Notes: generated by a model from the sequence alone, not told the origin. A DNA stretch of 37,579 nucleotides from Geobacillus jurassicus NBRC 107829 (GCF_001544315.1 NZ_BCQG01000037.1:1-37579); one strand, 5' to 3'. Positions 9,785-18,008 are shown, counted from the stretch's first letter. Program-made: numbers and translations.

Positions 9785-11278
9785 TTACGACCGCGGATGC
9801 TCGATCGGCCACCAGTGGAAGCCGTCTTTTTTGAGCAGCTCGTCCGCAGCCGCCGGACCCATGGAGCCGGCCGCGTAGTTTGGAAAGTCGGCAGCTTTTG
9901 TGTTCGCCCACACCTCAGAAATCGGGTCGACAAACTGCCATGACGCCGCCACCTCGTCCCAGTGGGTGAAGTTCGTCGCATCGCCGCGCATGCAGTCGTA
10001 CAGCAGTTTTTCATACGCTTCCGGCGTGTTGATGCCGTCGATGCAGTTGTTGCAATAGTCGAGTTGAAATGGAGCTGTTATGGTCGTCGATTCCCCGGTT
10101 TTTTTGCCGTTTAAATGAAGGGTGATCCCTTCGTCCGGCTGGATGTGGATGACGAGCAAGTTCGGGGCGATCGTCTCATTCGTCCGGTAATATAAGTTCA
10201 TCGGTACATCTTTAAATTGGACGACGATTTTCGTCGATTTTTCCGCCATCCGTTTGCCGGTGCGGATGTAAAACGGCACGCCGGCCCAGCGGAAGTTGTC
10301 GATCAAAAGCTTCCCGGCGACGAACGTTTCCGTGTTCGAGTCCGGGGCGACGTTTGGTTCCTCGCGGTACGCCGGCACGTGTTTGCCGTGGATGGCTCCG
10401 CGCCCGTATTGGCCGCGCACGAAATAGCGATCAACCTCGTCGTGAGAAATCGGGCGCAAAGCGCGCAGCACTTTCACTTTTTCATGGCGGATGTCATCGG
10501 TCGTTAATTTAATCGGCGGTTCCATCGCCAACAGGGCGACCATTTGCAGCATATGGTTTTGCACCATGTCGCGCAGCGCTCCGGAATGGTCGTAGTAGCG
10601 GCCGCGGTCTTCAACGCCGAGCGTTTCGCTTGACGTGATTTGAATATTGGCGATGAACCGGTTGTTCCAAAGCGGCTCGAAAATGGCGTTTGAGAAGCGG
10701 ATGACCTCGATGTTTTGCACCATTTCTTTGCCGAGGTAATGGTCGATCCGGTAAATTTCCCGTTCGGAAAAAACGCGGCGAATTTCGTCATTCAGCTTCT
10801 CGGCGCTCGCCAAGTCGTGCCCGAACGGCTTTTCGATGACGAGCCGCTTAAAGCCGCGCGTTTCTGTCAATCCTTCCGACTGCAAGCGGGAAGTGACGGT
10901 GCCGAAAAATTCCGGCGCCATCGCCAAGTAAAAGATGCGGTTGCCTTCGGTCTCGTATGTGCCGTCGAGCTGTTCGAGGAGCGACTTTAAGCGCTGGTAC
11001 GACTCGGCTTCCGTCACGTCGAACGGATGGTAATAGAAATGGGTGGTGAATCGGCCGTCGGCGAGCTTTTGGTGAAACGCCGTTTCGACCGAGTCGCGCA
11101 CATAATTTCGAAACTCTTCCGGCGATAACGGGCGGCGCGCGACGCCGACGACGGCAAATTGTTCGTTCAAATGCCCTTTTTCATACAGGCGGTAAAGGGA
11201 CGGAAACAGCTTCCGTTTTGCCAAATCTCCCGTCGCTCCGAAAATGACGATGATCGATTTCGGGTTCATGTTGTCCAC
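9785..11278 (-). CDS. zwf: Glucose-6-phosphate 1-dehydrogenase
   Basis: 497-aa enzyme that oxidises glucose-6-phosphate to 6-phosphogluconolactone with NADP+, the entry to the oxidative pentose-phosphate pathway. The nucleotide-binding motif GATGDLA is at residues 14-20, and the active-site signature RIDHYLGKE is at 177-185, including the catalytic and substrate-binding His/Lys. Length matches the family (about 490). It diverges from rnz as in B. subtilis. The usual B. subtilis neighbour gnd is absent on the downstream side. The promoter region carries a large inverted repeat (see 11323-11377), so control at transcription is likely. Confidence 0.97.
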   Translation of the reverse strand: MDNMNPKSIIVIFGATGDLAKRKLFPSLYRLYEKGHLNEQFAVVGVARRPLSPEEFRNYVRDSVETAFHQKLADGRFTTHFYYHPFDVTEAESYQRLKSLLEQLDGTYETEGNRIFYLAMAPEFFGTVTSRLQSEGLTETRGFKRLVIEKPFGHDLASAEKLNDEIRRVFSEREIYRIDHYLGKEMVQNIEVIRFSNAIFEPLWNNRFIANIQITSSETLGVEDRGRYYDHSGALRDMVQNHMLQMVALLAMEPPIKLTTDDIRHEKVKVLRALRPISHDEVDRYFVRGQYGRGAIHGKHVPAYREEPNVAPDSNTETFVAGKLLIDNFRWAGVPFYIRTGKRMAEKSTKIVVQFKDVPMNLYYRTNETIAPNLLVIHIQPDEGITLHLNGKKTGESTTITAPFQLDYCNNCIDGINTPEAYEKLLYDCMRGDATNFTHWDEVAASWQFVDPISEVWANTKAADFPNYAAGSMGPAAADELLKKDGFHWWPIEHPRS

Positions 11279-11322
11279 CGTATGTACCTCGCTTTAGCCA
11301 AATTTGTCTCTTCAATGAAACC

Positions 11323-11377
11323 ATTGTAGAGGTTTGCCGGCGGGAACGCAAACACTTTGTTGCGTTCCGGCGGCAAA
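11323..11377 (-). promoter_or_regulatory. zwf promoter covered by a long inverted repeat
   Basis: On the minus strand TTGCGT (11351-11346) and TACAAT (11328-11323) are spaced by 17 bp, a plausible sigma-A promoter about 45 nt upstream of the zwf start. The arms 11333-11351 and 11360-11377 form 17 base pairs with one mismatch and one bulged G around an 8-nt loop, so the -35 and spacer lie inside the palindrome. That arrangement suggests an operator or an attenuating hairpin. The regulator is unknown. Confidence 0.6.
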
Positions 11378-11505
11378 GCGCCTATGTTCATGAAAGAGTC
11401 GGGTGTCAGCCCGGTGTTTTTGAGCGAAAAAGAAAGTTGAAAAGCACTGCCGACATTGGTACGCTAACAACAGGCAATGATGAGCGAGATAAGGAGTGAA
11501 GCGCG

Positions 11506-12432
11506 TTGGAACTGTTGTTTTTAGGCACCGGCGCCGGCGTGCCGGCAAAAGAGCGCAACGTATCGTCCGTCGCTTTGCAGCTGCTCGATGAGCGGGGGAC
11601 GACATGGCTGTTTGATTGCGGCGAAGCGACGCAGCATCAAATTTTGCATACCGCCATTCGCCCGCGCCGCATTGAGCATATTTTTATTACTCACTTGCAT
11701 GGTGACCATTTGTTCGGCTTGCCTGGATTGCTCGGCAGCCGTTCGTTTCAAAGCGGCGAAACGCCGCTTACAGTCTTTGGCCCGAGCGGTCTGCGCGCGT
11801 TTGTCGAAACGGCCCTTGCCGTCAGCGGGACAAAGCTCCGGTATGAACTGAACATTGTTGAGATCGATGAGGGCGTCATTTTTGACGACGACCGGTTCAC
11901 CGTCATTGCCAAGCGTCTCGACCACGGCATGACGTCATACGGTTTTCGCGTCGTTGAAAAAGATTTGCCCGGCCCGCTGTTGGTCGATCGATTGAAAGCG
12001 CTCGGCGTCCGCCCTGGCCCGATTTATCAACAAATCAAGCAAGGGAAAACGGTCATGCTCGATGACGGCACCGTCATCGACGGGCGCGAATTTGTCGGGC
12101 CGCCGCAAAAGGGGAGAATCGTCGCCGTGTTGGGCGACACCCGCTTTTGCGAAGCGGCGATTGAACTCGCCCGCGATGCCGATGTCGTCGTCCACGAGGC
12201 GACGTTTGCCGCGGCGGAACAGCGGCTGGCGCATGATTATTTCCATTCCACGACCAAAGATGCGGCCGAGGTGGCGAAGCGGGCTGGGGCGAAACAGCTC
12301 ATTTTGACCCATATCAGCTCTCGCTACCAAGGTGCGGCGGCGCTGCAGCTGCTTGCCGAGGCGCGCGGCGTGTTTCCGAATACCGAACTGGCCGCTGATT
12401 TCGCCTCGTTTCCCATTCCGCGCGAAAAATAG
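11506..12432 (+). CDS. rnz: Ribonuclease Z (tRNA 3' endonuclease)
   Basis: 308-aa metallo-beta-lactamase-fold nuclease that trims the 3' end of tRNA precursors lacking an encoded CCA. The zinc motif HLHGDH is at residues 63-68. Further ligands are the Asp/His of [18 protein letters not shown] and the late HISSRY. The TTG at 11506 is chosen because AAGGAG lies about 9 nt upstream and the protein then begins [11 protein letters not shown], as in homologues. A weak TTGAAA/TACGCT promoter-like pair spaced by 17 bp lies at about 11437-11465. It converges on namA with only three bases between the stop codons. Confidence 0.96.
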   Translation: MELLFLGTGAGVPAKERNVSSVALQLLDERGTTWLFDCGEATQHQILHTAIRPRRIEHIFITHLHGDHLFGLPGLLGSRSFQSGETPLTVFGPSGLRAFVETALAVSGTKLRYELNIVEIDEGVIFDDDRFTVIAKRLDHGMTSYGFRVVEKDLPGPLLVDRLKALGVRPGPIYQQIKQGKTVMLDDGTVIDGREFVGPPQKGRIVAVLGDTRFCEAAIELARDADVVVHEATFAAAEQRLAHDYFHSTTKDAAEVAKRAGAKQLILTHISSRYQGAAALQLLAEARGVFPNTELAADFASFPIPREK

Positions 12433-12435
12433 AGG

Positions 12436-13458
12436 CTAGAACCGCCAGCCGCGCTCATATTGGACTGGAGCTTCGATTTTCACGCCCAGCTCTCTCGCTG
12501 CGGCGTATGGCCAATACGGGTTGCGCAGCAGCTCGCGCGCCAAAAAGACGAGGTCAGCGCGGCCGTTATGCAAAATTTCTTCCGCCTGCCAGCCGGACGT
12601 AATGAGGCCGACGGCGCCGGTCGGAATGTCCGCTTCGCGGCGGATCAGTTCGGCAAACGGCACTTGGTAGCCGGGATAGGCGTCAATAGCAGCCGGCACG
12701 ACCGCGCCGGAGCTGACATCGACGAGGTCGACGCCTTGTTCTTTCATCCGCTTGGCGTATGGGACATAATCTTTCGCCGTCAGCCCGTCCGGATGGTAGT
12801 CGGATGCCGAGATGCGGACAAAAAGCGGTCCGTCCCACACTTCGCGGACGGCGTCGATTACCTCGCCCAAGAAGCGGTAGCGGTTTTCCGGCGAGCCGCC
12901 GTACTCGTCTTGGCGTCGGTTGGATAAAGGCGACAAAAATTCATTGATTAAGTAGCCGTGGGCGGCGTGGATTTCGATGACGTCGAAACCAGCTTCCTTC
13001 GCGCGCCGTGCGCCATTTTGGAACGCCTGCACCGTCTCTTCAATGTCGGCTTTCGTCATTTCTTTCGGCGTCCGCGACGATTCGTTGAACGGGATGGCCG
13101 ACGGGGCGATGATCTCCCCTGGCACTTCCGACTTCCGGCCAGCGTGGGCGAGCTGGATGCCGATGGCCGCGCCATGCTCTTTCACAAGTCCGACGAGTTC
13201 GCGAAGCCCAGCGATATGGTCATCGCTCCAAATGCCTAAGTCGCGTTCGGAAATGCGGCCTTGCGGCGTGACACCGGTCGCTTCGACGATAATCAAGCCG
13301 ACTTGGCCGACGGCGCGCGTCGGGTAGTGGATTTTATGCCACGTGCGTACGGCGCCGTCTTTCGTGTCGCACGAATACATGCACATTGGCGACATGACAA
13401 TTCGGTTTTTCAGCGTCAGCCCGCGGATCGTATACGGCGAAAACAACATCGTGTTCAT
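12436..13458 (-). CDS. namA: NADPH dehydrogenase NamA (old yellow enzyme, YqjM)
   Basis: 340-aa FMN-dependent ene-reductase of the YqjM class, which reduces activated C=C bonds of enals, enones and nitro compounds with NADPH. FMN-modulating Cys26 in SPMCMYSC and the substrate-binding pair in [16 protein letters not shown] are present, as is the RRQDEYGG segment typical of the class. Length equals the family's. The ATG has AAAGGAG upstream. The gene is preceded by TTGTTT/TATCAT promoter elements (16-bp spacer) and a palindrome at 13481-13497, so a repressor probably controls it. Confidence 0.96.
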   Translation of the reverse strand: MNTMLFSPYTIRGLTLKNRIVMSPMCMYSCDTKDGAVRTWHKIHYPTRAVGQVGLIIVEATGVTPQGRISERDLGIWSDDHIAGLRELVGLVKEHGAAIGIQLAHAGRKSEVPGEIIAPSAIPFNESSRTPKEMTKADIEETVQAFQNGARRAKEAGFDVIEIHAAHGYLINEFLSPLSNRRQDEYGGSPENRYRFLGEVIDAVREVWDGPLFVRISASDYHPDGLTAKDYVPYAKRMKEQGVDLVDVSSGAVVPAAIDAYPGYQVPFAELIRREADIPTGAVGLITSGWQAEEILHNGRADLVFLARELLRNPYWPYAAARELGVKIEAPVQYERGWRF

Positions 13459-13480
13459 GACAAGCAGCTCCTTTCTATGC

Positions 13481-13497
13481 TAATGAATGGTTCATTA
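13481..13497 (-). promoter_or_regulatory. Palindromic operator at namA promoter
   Basis: TAATGAA-TGG-TTCATTA is a perfect 7-bp inverted repeat placed just downstream of the likely -10 (TATCAT on the minus strand) and 22 bp before the namA start. It closely resembles the palindrome at 14875-14892 before yqjP. The TGAAT/ATTCA half sites recall TetR-family operators such as that of B. subtilis FadR, though the protein bound is not known. Confidence 0.65.
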
Positions 13498-13598
13498 CTG
13501 AATGATAGCACGCTGCTTATCAAAAACAAAATGAAACGGATTGTCGCTGTGTTCGGACTAGGCGGGAAAGGGAGCGGCGCGCTCCGGAGGTCCGCTCT

Positions 13599-14438
13599 TT
13601 ACGCTTCGGCGATGGCAGCGAGAAGAGCGCTGCCGAGCTCTTCGGAACGGGCCGTCGCCCGGCGGATGCAGGCGATGACCGCCTCTTGGAACCGGTATTG
13701 CTCAAGCACCTTGATGCCGGCTTCGGTCGTGCCGCCCGGGCTTGTGACTTCGCGGCGCAGGACGGACGGATGCTTGTCGGATGCTTTCAACATTTCCGCT
13801 GCACCGATGATCGTCTGCAAAATGAGCGTTTTGGCAATATCGCGCTCGAGGCCGATGTCGGCTGCCGCTTTTTCCATGGCTTCGACCAAGTAATACACAT
13901 ACGCCGGACCGCTCCCGGACAGGCCGGTGACCGCATGCAAGTCGCGCTCCGGCACGACGGCGACGATGCCGACCGTTTCAAACAGCTGTTTCGCGACGTC
14001 AAGATGCTCTTTGGAAGCAAAACGGCCGCCGGCGATCGCGGTCGCCGATAAGCCGACAGCGGCCGACGTGTTCGGCATGGCGCGCACGACAGGGATGTCG
14101 CATCCGGCGAGCTGTTCGATCGTTTCGGTCGTGATGCCGGCGAGCAGAGAGAGAATAAGCTGGTTTGCGCGAAGGGCCGGCGCGATGGCGTTCATGGCTT
14201 CCGCGACATCTTTCGGCTTCATCGCCAAAATGACGACATCCGCCTGTTTGACGGCTTCTTGCGCGGAGCCCGCCGTGCGGACGCCGTATTGGCGCGCAAG
14301 CTCCTCAAGCCGGGCGCGGTTTTGTCGGTTGGTGACGATAATGTGCGCTGGATGGCAAAACGCTTTCGTCATGCCGGCGATGAGCGCTTCTGCCATCGAA
14401 CCGGCGCCGATCAACGCGATTGTCCGTTCGTTGTTCAT
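13599..14438 (-). CDS. proI: Pyrroline-5-carboxylate reductase
   Basis: 279 aa; catalyses the last step of proline synthesis, reducing pyrroline-5-carboxylate with NAD(P)H. The N-terminal Rossmann motif is GAGSMAEALIAGM (residues 11-23). The C-terminal dimerisation and substrate domain shows SGSGPAYVYYLVEAM and VTSPGGTTEAGI. The start at 14438 is chosen for the AAGGAGGAG site about 8 nt upstream; a longer frame reaches into the leader RNA and is not coding. Position corresponds to B. subtilis proI (yqjO). Expression is under a proline T-box (14484-14752), so it should rise when tRNA-Pro is uncharged. Confidence 0.96.
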   Translation of the reverse strand: MNNERTIALIGAGSMAEALIAGMTKAFCHPAHIIVTNRQNRARLEELARQYGVRTAGSAQEAVKQADVVILAMKPKDVAEAMNAIAPALRANQLILSLLAGITTETIEQLAGCDIPVVRAMPNTSAAVGLSATAIAGGRFASKEHLDVAKQLFETVGIVAVVPERDLHAVTGLSGSGPAYVYYLVEAMEKAAADIGLERDIAKTLILQTIIGAAEMLKASDKHPSVLRREVTSPGGTTEAGIKVLEQYRFQEAVIACIRRATARSEELGSALLAAIAEA

Positions 14439-14483
14439 CGTTCGACTCCTCCTTGCATTGGCGTATAAAGTCAGGCAAAAGAA

Positions 14484-14752
14484 AAAGGTTTTCCGCCCTG
14501 CAAAAGGACGGAAAACCTTCGTTTCCGCGGTACCACCTTTTTTGGCCCAGTTTGGCCCAAGCGCCAAACAGACCCGACTCTGCCCCGATAACGCCGGGGT
14601 GGCGTTTAGGTTGGCCTAACAGCTCCTAGGGTAGGTTCAACCGCAAAGAGGGCAGCAAAGCCTTCCAGCCGCGGGCTTCGCTCTCTGTTGCCGTTTGCGG
14701 TTTACTGGCCCTGTTCATCGCCGGTTTTGCCGTATCCGTGATTTTACTTGCC
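14484..14752 (-). promoter_or_regulatory. T-box riboswitch (tRNA-Pro) in the proI leader
   Basis: The minus-strand leader contains the T-box core GGTGGTACCGCGG (14537-14525). It is followed by an intrinsic terminator: stem AAGGTTTTCCG/CGGAAAACCTT at about 14519-14486, then T. The TGGT bulge fits tRNA ending ACCA. Stem I upstream has an AGTA element (14706-14703 region), paired arms AACCGCAAA/TTTGCGGTT, and a specifier loop reading GAA-CCT-A, with CCT (14635-14633) as proline codon. A CCC overlaps four bases later, so the exact specifier triplet needs structure modelling. Uncharged tRNA-Pro should favour antitermination and proI expression. Confidence 0.93.
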
Positions 14753-14782
14753 ATTATGCCGTGGGACAGGCGCGATTGTCAA
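14753..14782 (-). promoter_or_regulatory. Sigma-A promoter for T-box/proI transcript
   Basis: A perfect -35 TTGACA (14782-14777) and -10 CATAAT (14758-14753) are spaced by 18 bp on the minus strand, just before the T-box leader. Confidence 0.8.
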
Positions 14783-14871
14783 GAGAGGAGCATGAATTTT
14801 TTTGCAATTCCGGCGTGCGGAAGAAAAAGGCATGACAAACGGATGAAATCGGTGTAAACTGTAAAATAAAA

Positions 14872-14892
14872 TATAATGAATAACCATTCATT
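14872..14892 (+). promoter_or_regulatory. yqjP promoter -10 overlapping palindromic operator
   Basis: TATAAT (14872-14877) is a consensus -10 with a weak -35. AATGAAT-AACC-ATTCATT (14875-14892), a perfect 7-bp inverted repeat, overlaps it, so a bound protein would block the promoter. The right part, AACCATTCATT, is also found in the namA operator when that site is read on its own coding strand. Confidence 0.65.
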
Positions 14893-14952
14893 TTGGCGAT
14901 GAAACGGCTCGAACGGGATGTTTCATGAACTTAAAGGAAAGAAGGGAACGCA

Positions 14953-15924
14953 ATGAAAGAGGAACGGGTTTACCGGTTAACAGTGCCGACGCCGTTTCCG
15001 GTCGGTGACGTGCATATGTATGTGATCGCCGGCGACCGGCTGACGTTGGTCGACGCCGGAGTGAAAACAGAGGAAGCGTGGCAGCTGTTTGTGAAGCAGC
15101 TTGGTGAGATTGGCTATGCGCCAAAGGATATTGAACAAGTTGTCATCACTCATCATCATCCGGACCATATCGGCTTGCTTGACTATTTTCCGCATGCGCC
15201 GATCATCGGCCATCCGAAAGCTGATCCGTTTTTGCGCCGCGAACGTTCGTTTATGGAGCGGTACGTCCAATTTTTTCAGGAATTTTTTACAGAATGCGGC
15301 GTCGACCGCCGCTTGTTCAGCCAGCTGTCCAAAGAAGGCGGATCGCTTCGCTACGCAAGTCGGCGCGGGCTTGACATCATGGTGACGGAAGGGAACGCGG
15401 TGCCGGGGATGCCTGGGTGGCAGGTCATCGAAACGCCGGGGCATGCGCAAAGCCATATCGCGCTCTACCGCGAGGAGGACGGGCTGTTGATTGCTGGCGA
15501 CCATTTGCTCGTTCATATTTCCCCCAACCCGATGATGGAGCCGCCGGCGGAAGGGGAGACGGAGCGGCCGAAACCGTTATTGCAATACAACGAATCGCTG
15601 CAAAAAATGCTACAATACGACATCGTTCGTTCGTTAAACGGCCATGGCGACGATGCGACCGACATCCCGGCGCTCGTTCGCGAGCGGCTTGCCAAGCAGC
15701 GCCAGCGCGCCGAGCGGGTGCTCGAAATGGTGCAAGAGCGTCCGCACACCGTGTTTGAAGTGTGCCAAAAGCTGTTCCCGGCCGTGTATGAACGACAGCT
15801 CATGCTGACGATGTCCGAGACGATCGGCCAGCTTGACTATTTGGAAGCGAACGGATATGTGACGAAAAAGCAAGAAGACGGCCATTACGTTTATGAAGCG
15901 GCGGGGGTGTCGGTGTGCGGCTGA
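14953..15924 (+). CDS. yqjP: MBL-fold metallohydrolase (YqjP family)
   Basis: 323-aa metallo-beta-lactamase-fold hydrolase. The zinc motif THHHPDH (residues 66-72) and later HISPNPMM, SLNGHGDD and GHAQSHI segments supply metal ligands. The C-terminal 80 residues are helical and winged-helix-like, as in LACTB2/RNase-like and glyoxalase-II-like relatives. Substrate unknown. It overlaps the next gene, an SDR, by 10 nt, so the two are made together, and both sit behind a palindromic operator. Order and length match B. subtilis yqjP. Confidence 0.9.
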   Translation: MKEERVYRLTVPTPFPVGDVHMYVIAGDRLTLVDAGVKTEEAWQLFVKQLGEIGYAPKDIEQVVITHHHPDHIGLLDYFPHAPIIGHPKADPFLRRERSFMERYVQFFQEFFTECGVDRRLFSQLSKEGGSLRYASRRGLDIMVTEGNAVPGMPGWQVIETPGHAQSHIALYREEDGLLIAGDHLLVHISPNPMMEPPAEGETERPKPLLQYNESLQKMLQYDIVRSLNGHGDDATDIPALVRERLAKQRQRAERVLEMVQERPHTVFEVCQKLFPAVYERQLMLTMSETIGQLDYLEANGYVTKKQEDGHYVYEAAGVSVCG

Positions 15925-16703
15925 AGGGGCGCCGTGTCGTCATTACCGGAGCGTCGGGAGGTCTCGGTGAGCAAATTGCCTATGAAGCAGCGCGCCAAGG
16001 GGCGATGCCGGTGCTGTGCGCGCGCAATGAAGAAAGGTTGAAAGAAATCAGCGCGCGAATTGAAGCGCAAACCGGCATTCGCGCCCCGTATGCGCCGCTT
16101 GACGTCAGCGACCGCGATATGGTCGACGCTGTATTTTCCCGGTTCATCGCTGAACTTGGCGCGATCGATGTGCTGGTCAACAATGCCGGGTTTGGCGTCT
16201 TCCGCTATGTCGAGGATATCAACTTGGATGAAATGGAGCGAATGTTTGCCGTCAACGTCTTCGGCCTCATCGCTTGCACGAAGGCGGTGTATCCACATAT
16301 GAAAGAGAGAAAAAGCGGTCATATTATCAACATCGCCTCGCAAGCAGGCAAAATCGCGACGCCGAAGTCAAGCGTCTACTCAGCGACGAAACACGCGGTT
16401 CTCGGTTTTACCGACAGCCTTCGCCTCGAGGCGGAGCGTTTTGGCATTTTCGTCACGGCCGTCAATCCGGGGCCGGTGGAGACGAACTTTTTTTCGATCG
16501 CTGATGAATCGGGGGAGTATGTGCGTAATGTATCACGGTGGATGCTGCGGCCGGAAGCGGTGGCTAGGCGCGTTGTCGCAGCGATGATGACGCCGGCGCG
16601 CGAAGTGAACATGCCGCGCTGGATGGATCTCGGCGGCCGCTTGTACCGGCTCGCCCCCGGCCTTGTCGAAAAAGTGGCAAAGCGGGCATTTTTTCAAAAG
16701 TAA
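15915..16703 (+). CDS. yqjQ: Short-chain dehydrogenase/reductase (YqjQ)
   Basis: 262-aa classical SDR, NAD(P)H-dependent oxidoreductase of unknown substrate. Cofactor motif TGASGGLG at residues 11-18, structural NNAG, and catalytic Y155-x-x-x-K159 (YSATK) are all present; Ser in NIASQAG completes the triad. The GTG at 15915 lies inside yqjP's end and gives the normal N-terminus just before the Rossmann strand. It is probably translationally coupled to yqjP. The basic C-terminal tail recalls membrane-associated SDRs of the DltE/YqjQ type. Confidence 0.9.
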   Translation: MRLKGRRVVITGASGGLGEQIAYEAARQGAMPVLCARNEERLKEISARIEAQTGIRAPYAPLDVSDRDMVDAVFSRFIAELGAIDVLVNNAGFGVFRYVEDINLDEMERMFAVNVFGLIACTKAVYPHMKERKSGHIINIASQAGKIATPKSSVYSATKHAVLGFTDSLRLEAERFGIFVTAVNPGPVETNFFSIADESGEYVRNVSRWMLRPEAVARRVVAAMMTPAREVNMPRWMDLGGRLYRLAPGLVEKVAKRAFFQK

Positions 16704-16711
16704 GCGAGGGG

Positions 16712-16733
16712 ATGACCCAAAAGGGTCATTTTC
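16712..16733 (+). terminator. Terminator after yqjP-yqjQ
   Basis: ATGACCC (16712-16718) and GGGTCAT (16723-16729) form a perfect 7-bp stem with an AAAA loop, followed by TTTTCC, 8 nt after the yqjQ stop. Confidence 0.8.
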
Positions 16734-16790
16734 CTTAAATGAAACACAACATATTGTTTTTAATAGTGGTTTTATGCCTATAGTAATGGG

Positions 16791-16823
16791 AAAGGGTGTC
16801 CCGATCCTTTTGGGACACCCTTT
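16791..16823. terminator. Perfect 12-bp hairpin in yqjQ-yqzH convergent gap
   Basis: AAAGGGTGTCCC (16791-16802) and GGGACACCCTTT (16812-16823) pair perfectly around a 9-nt loop. It lies between convergent genes and ends in short T-runs on both strands, so it may work in both directions. The rest of the 213-bp gap has no gene. Confidence 0.6.
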
Positions 16824-16916
16824 CGGATCATCGGATAGACGCGCGAAATGCCTTTCCTCTTCTTGAAGAAAGAAGGCCTTTGGGGCCAGCCCTGTGTTCG
16901 TTTGACACGAGCCGGG

Positions 16917-17114
16917 TCAAGCGCTGGTGATGAACCGGTAGACGGCGTCATGGACAAGTTCATAAATGTCCGCGTTTGGCTGCCTCTCTTTGGCGGCGGC
17001 AATGCGGGTGCAAAGCTCGCGCCAATCGTCTTCGTCAAGCGGCATCATGTCATCATCGTAGCCATAACGCCGCAGACAGTTGCGCACCTGTTTTTGCAGC
17101 CAACGTTCATCCAT
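16917..17114 (-). CDS. yqzH: YqzH family small protein
   Basis: 65 aa from the ATG at 17114; a GTG three codons earlier (17123) is also possible. Soluble, acidic/basic mixed, predicted mostly helical, with MDERWLQKQVRNCLRRYGYD at the start. It resembles the uncharacterised B. subtilis YqzH in size, sequence style and location. It follows the CDGSH gene with a very short gap on the same strand, so the two are likely co-transcribed. No function is known for the family. Confidence 0.75.
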   Translation of the reverse strand: MDERWLQKQVRNCLRRYGYDDDMMPLDEDDWRELCTRIAAAKERQPNADIYELVHDAVYRFITSA

Positions 17115-17129
17115 TGGCTTCACCGTCCG

Positions 17130-17348
17130 TTACTGTCCGTTGGTTTCCGTGGACGGAGCGCGGACGACCGACTGAAAGCGGCCTTTGTGCGAACCGTCGC
17201 AAAACGGTTTGTTGTTCGACAGCCCGCACCGACAGAGCGAAAACGTTTGTTTCGTCACAAACGGCTTTCCTTCTCCATCGAGCAGTTCAACATCGCCGGT
17301 GACGCGCAGCGAGCCGTTGTCGTTCACTTTGATTTGCACTTTTGCCAT
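17130..17348 (-). CDS. CDGSH-type [2Fe-2S] protein
   Basis: 72-aa single-domain CDGSH iron-sulfur protein. The cluster-binding set is C39, C41, C50 and H54 in CRCGLSNNKPFCDGSH, the classical three-Cys one-His ligand pattern that holds a labile [2Fe-2S] cluster. Such proteins are linked to electron or cluster transfer; the specific role here is unknown. The ATG has AAGGAGG upstream. It is divergent from the HesB-like yqkB gene across 86 bp, which puts two iron-sulfur-related genes side by side. Confidence 0.95.
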   Translation of the reverse strand: MAKVQIKVNDNGSLRVTGDVELLDGEGKPFVTKQTFSLCRCGLSNNKPFCDGSHKGRFQSVVRAPSTETNGQ

Positions 17349-17371
17349 CGCTTTTTCCTCCTTGCTTTGTT

Positions 17372-17401
17372 TTGACAGTTTCTTATGTTGGCAGGTAAAA
17401 T
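17372..17401 (+). promoter_or_regulatory. Sigma-A promoter for yqkB-yqkC
   Basis: TTGACA (17372-17377) and TAAAAT (17396-17401) are spaced by 18 bp, 34 nt before the yqkB start. Confidence 0.78.
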
Positions 17402-17434
17402 GAATAAGGAAATCAAAGGGAAAAGGAGCCAGCT

Positions 17435-17779
17435 ATGAGTCTGTACATCACGTTTACGGATGCAGCCAAACGGGCGCTTGCCTCTATTGTAGCGAAATCC
17501 GGACGGCAGTTAAAGCTGATGTTTGACACTGACGGCTGCGGCTGTTTGGTCGACGGCGTGCCGGCGCTATGGCTTGTCGACAAGGCCGATGACGATGATT
17601 TGGCCGTCGAGACGAATTTTGTGCCGGTGCTCGTGGAACGGTCGCGACTCATCTTTTTTGATGAAACGATGACGATTGACGTCAAGCCGGGGACGACCGT
17701 TTTTCAGCTCAAAAGCCCAGGGCAAACGTTGAATGGGCATATGCCGCTTGTCGAGGTGAAATCTGGCCATGAACGGTAA
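17435..17779 (+). CDS. yqkB: HesB-like iron-sulfur biosynthesis family protein YqkB
   Basis: 114-aa protein with the FeS-biosynthesis (HesB/IscA-like) fold: an early helix (TDAAKRALASIVA), a central strand LKLMFDTDGCGC and a C-terminal beta region. It has Cys residues only in the GCGC segment and lacks the C-terminal CxC of true A-type carriers, so a role as a classical Fe-S carrier is doubtful. The start has AAAAGGAG upstream. It overlaps yqkC by 11 nt. Matches B. subtilis YqkB in place and size. Confidence 0.85.
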   Translation: MSLYITFTDAAKRALASIVAKSGRQLKLMFDTDGCGCLVDGVPALWLVDKADDDDLAVETNFVPVLVERSRLIFFDETMTIDVKPGTTVFQLKSPGQTLNGHMPLVEVKSGHER

Positions 17780-18008
17780 GCTGCAGCAGCTTGCAAAGAC
17801 GGCGAAGCAAAAAACATGGGTGTCGTTCACCCATGAAAACGATCCGTACAGCTTGCTTCATTGGTCGGTCGCCGGCCCGTATCATGAAGCGAAAGACGTC
17901 TGGCTGCTGCAAAACGAAATGACGTTTGAAACGAAAGAGTTTCCGACGCTGGAGGCGGCGATCGCCTGGCTTGGCGAACATATGCCGCACATCACCGAGG
18001 TGTTGTAA
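17769..18008 (+). CDS. yqkC: YqkC family protein (DUF2552)
   Basis: 79-aa soluble protein; sequence features such as WVSFTHENDPYSLLHWSVAG and a C-terminal helix ending HITEVL match the uncharacterised YqkC family. Its start lies within the end of yqkB, indicating coupled translation. No function known. Confidence 0.8.
   Translation: MNGKLQQLAKTAKQKTWVSFTHENDPYSLLHWSVAGPYHEAKDVWLLQNEMTFETKEFPTLEAAIAWLGEHMPHITEVL

Noticed and set aside
13599-14567. proI starting at 14567
   Set aside because: The extension is T-box terminator sequence, not protein; AAGGAGG precedes the ATG at 14438.
16917-17348. Plus-strand 175-codon frame over the CDGSH/yqzH genes
   Set aside because: Shadow of the two minus-strand genes; CDGSH ligands and ribosome-binding sites are on the minus strand.
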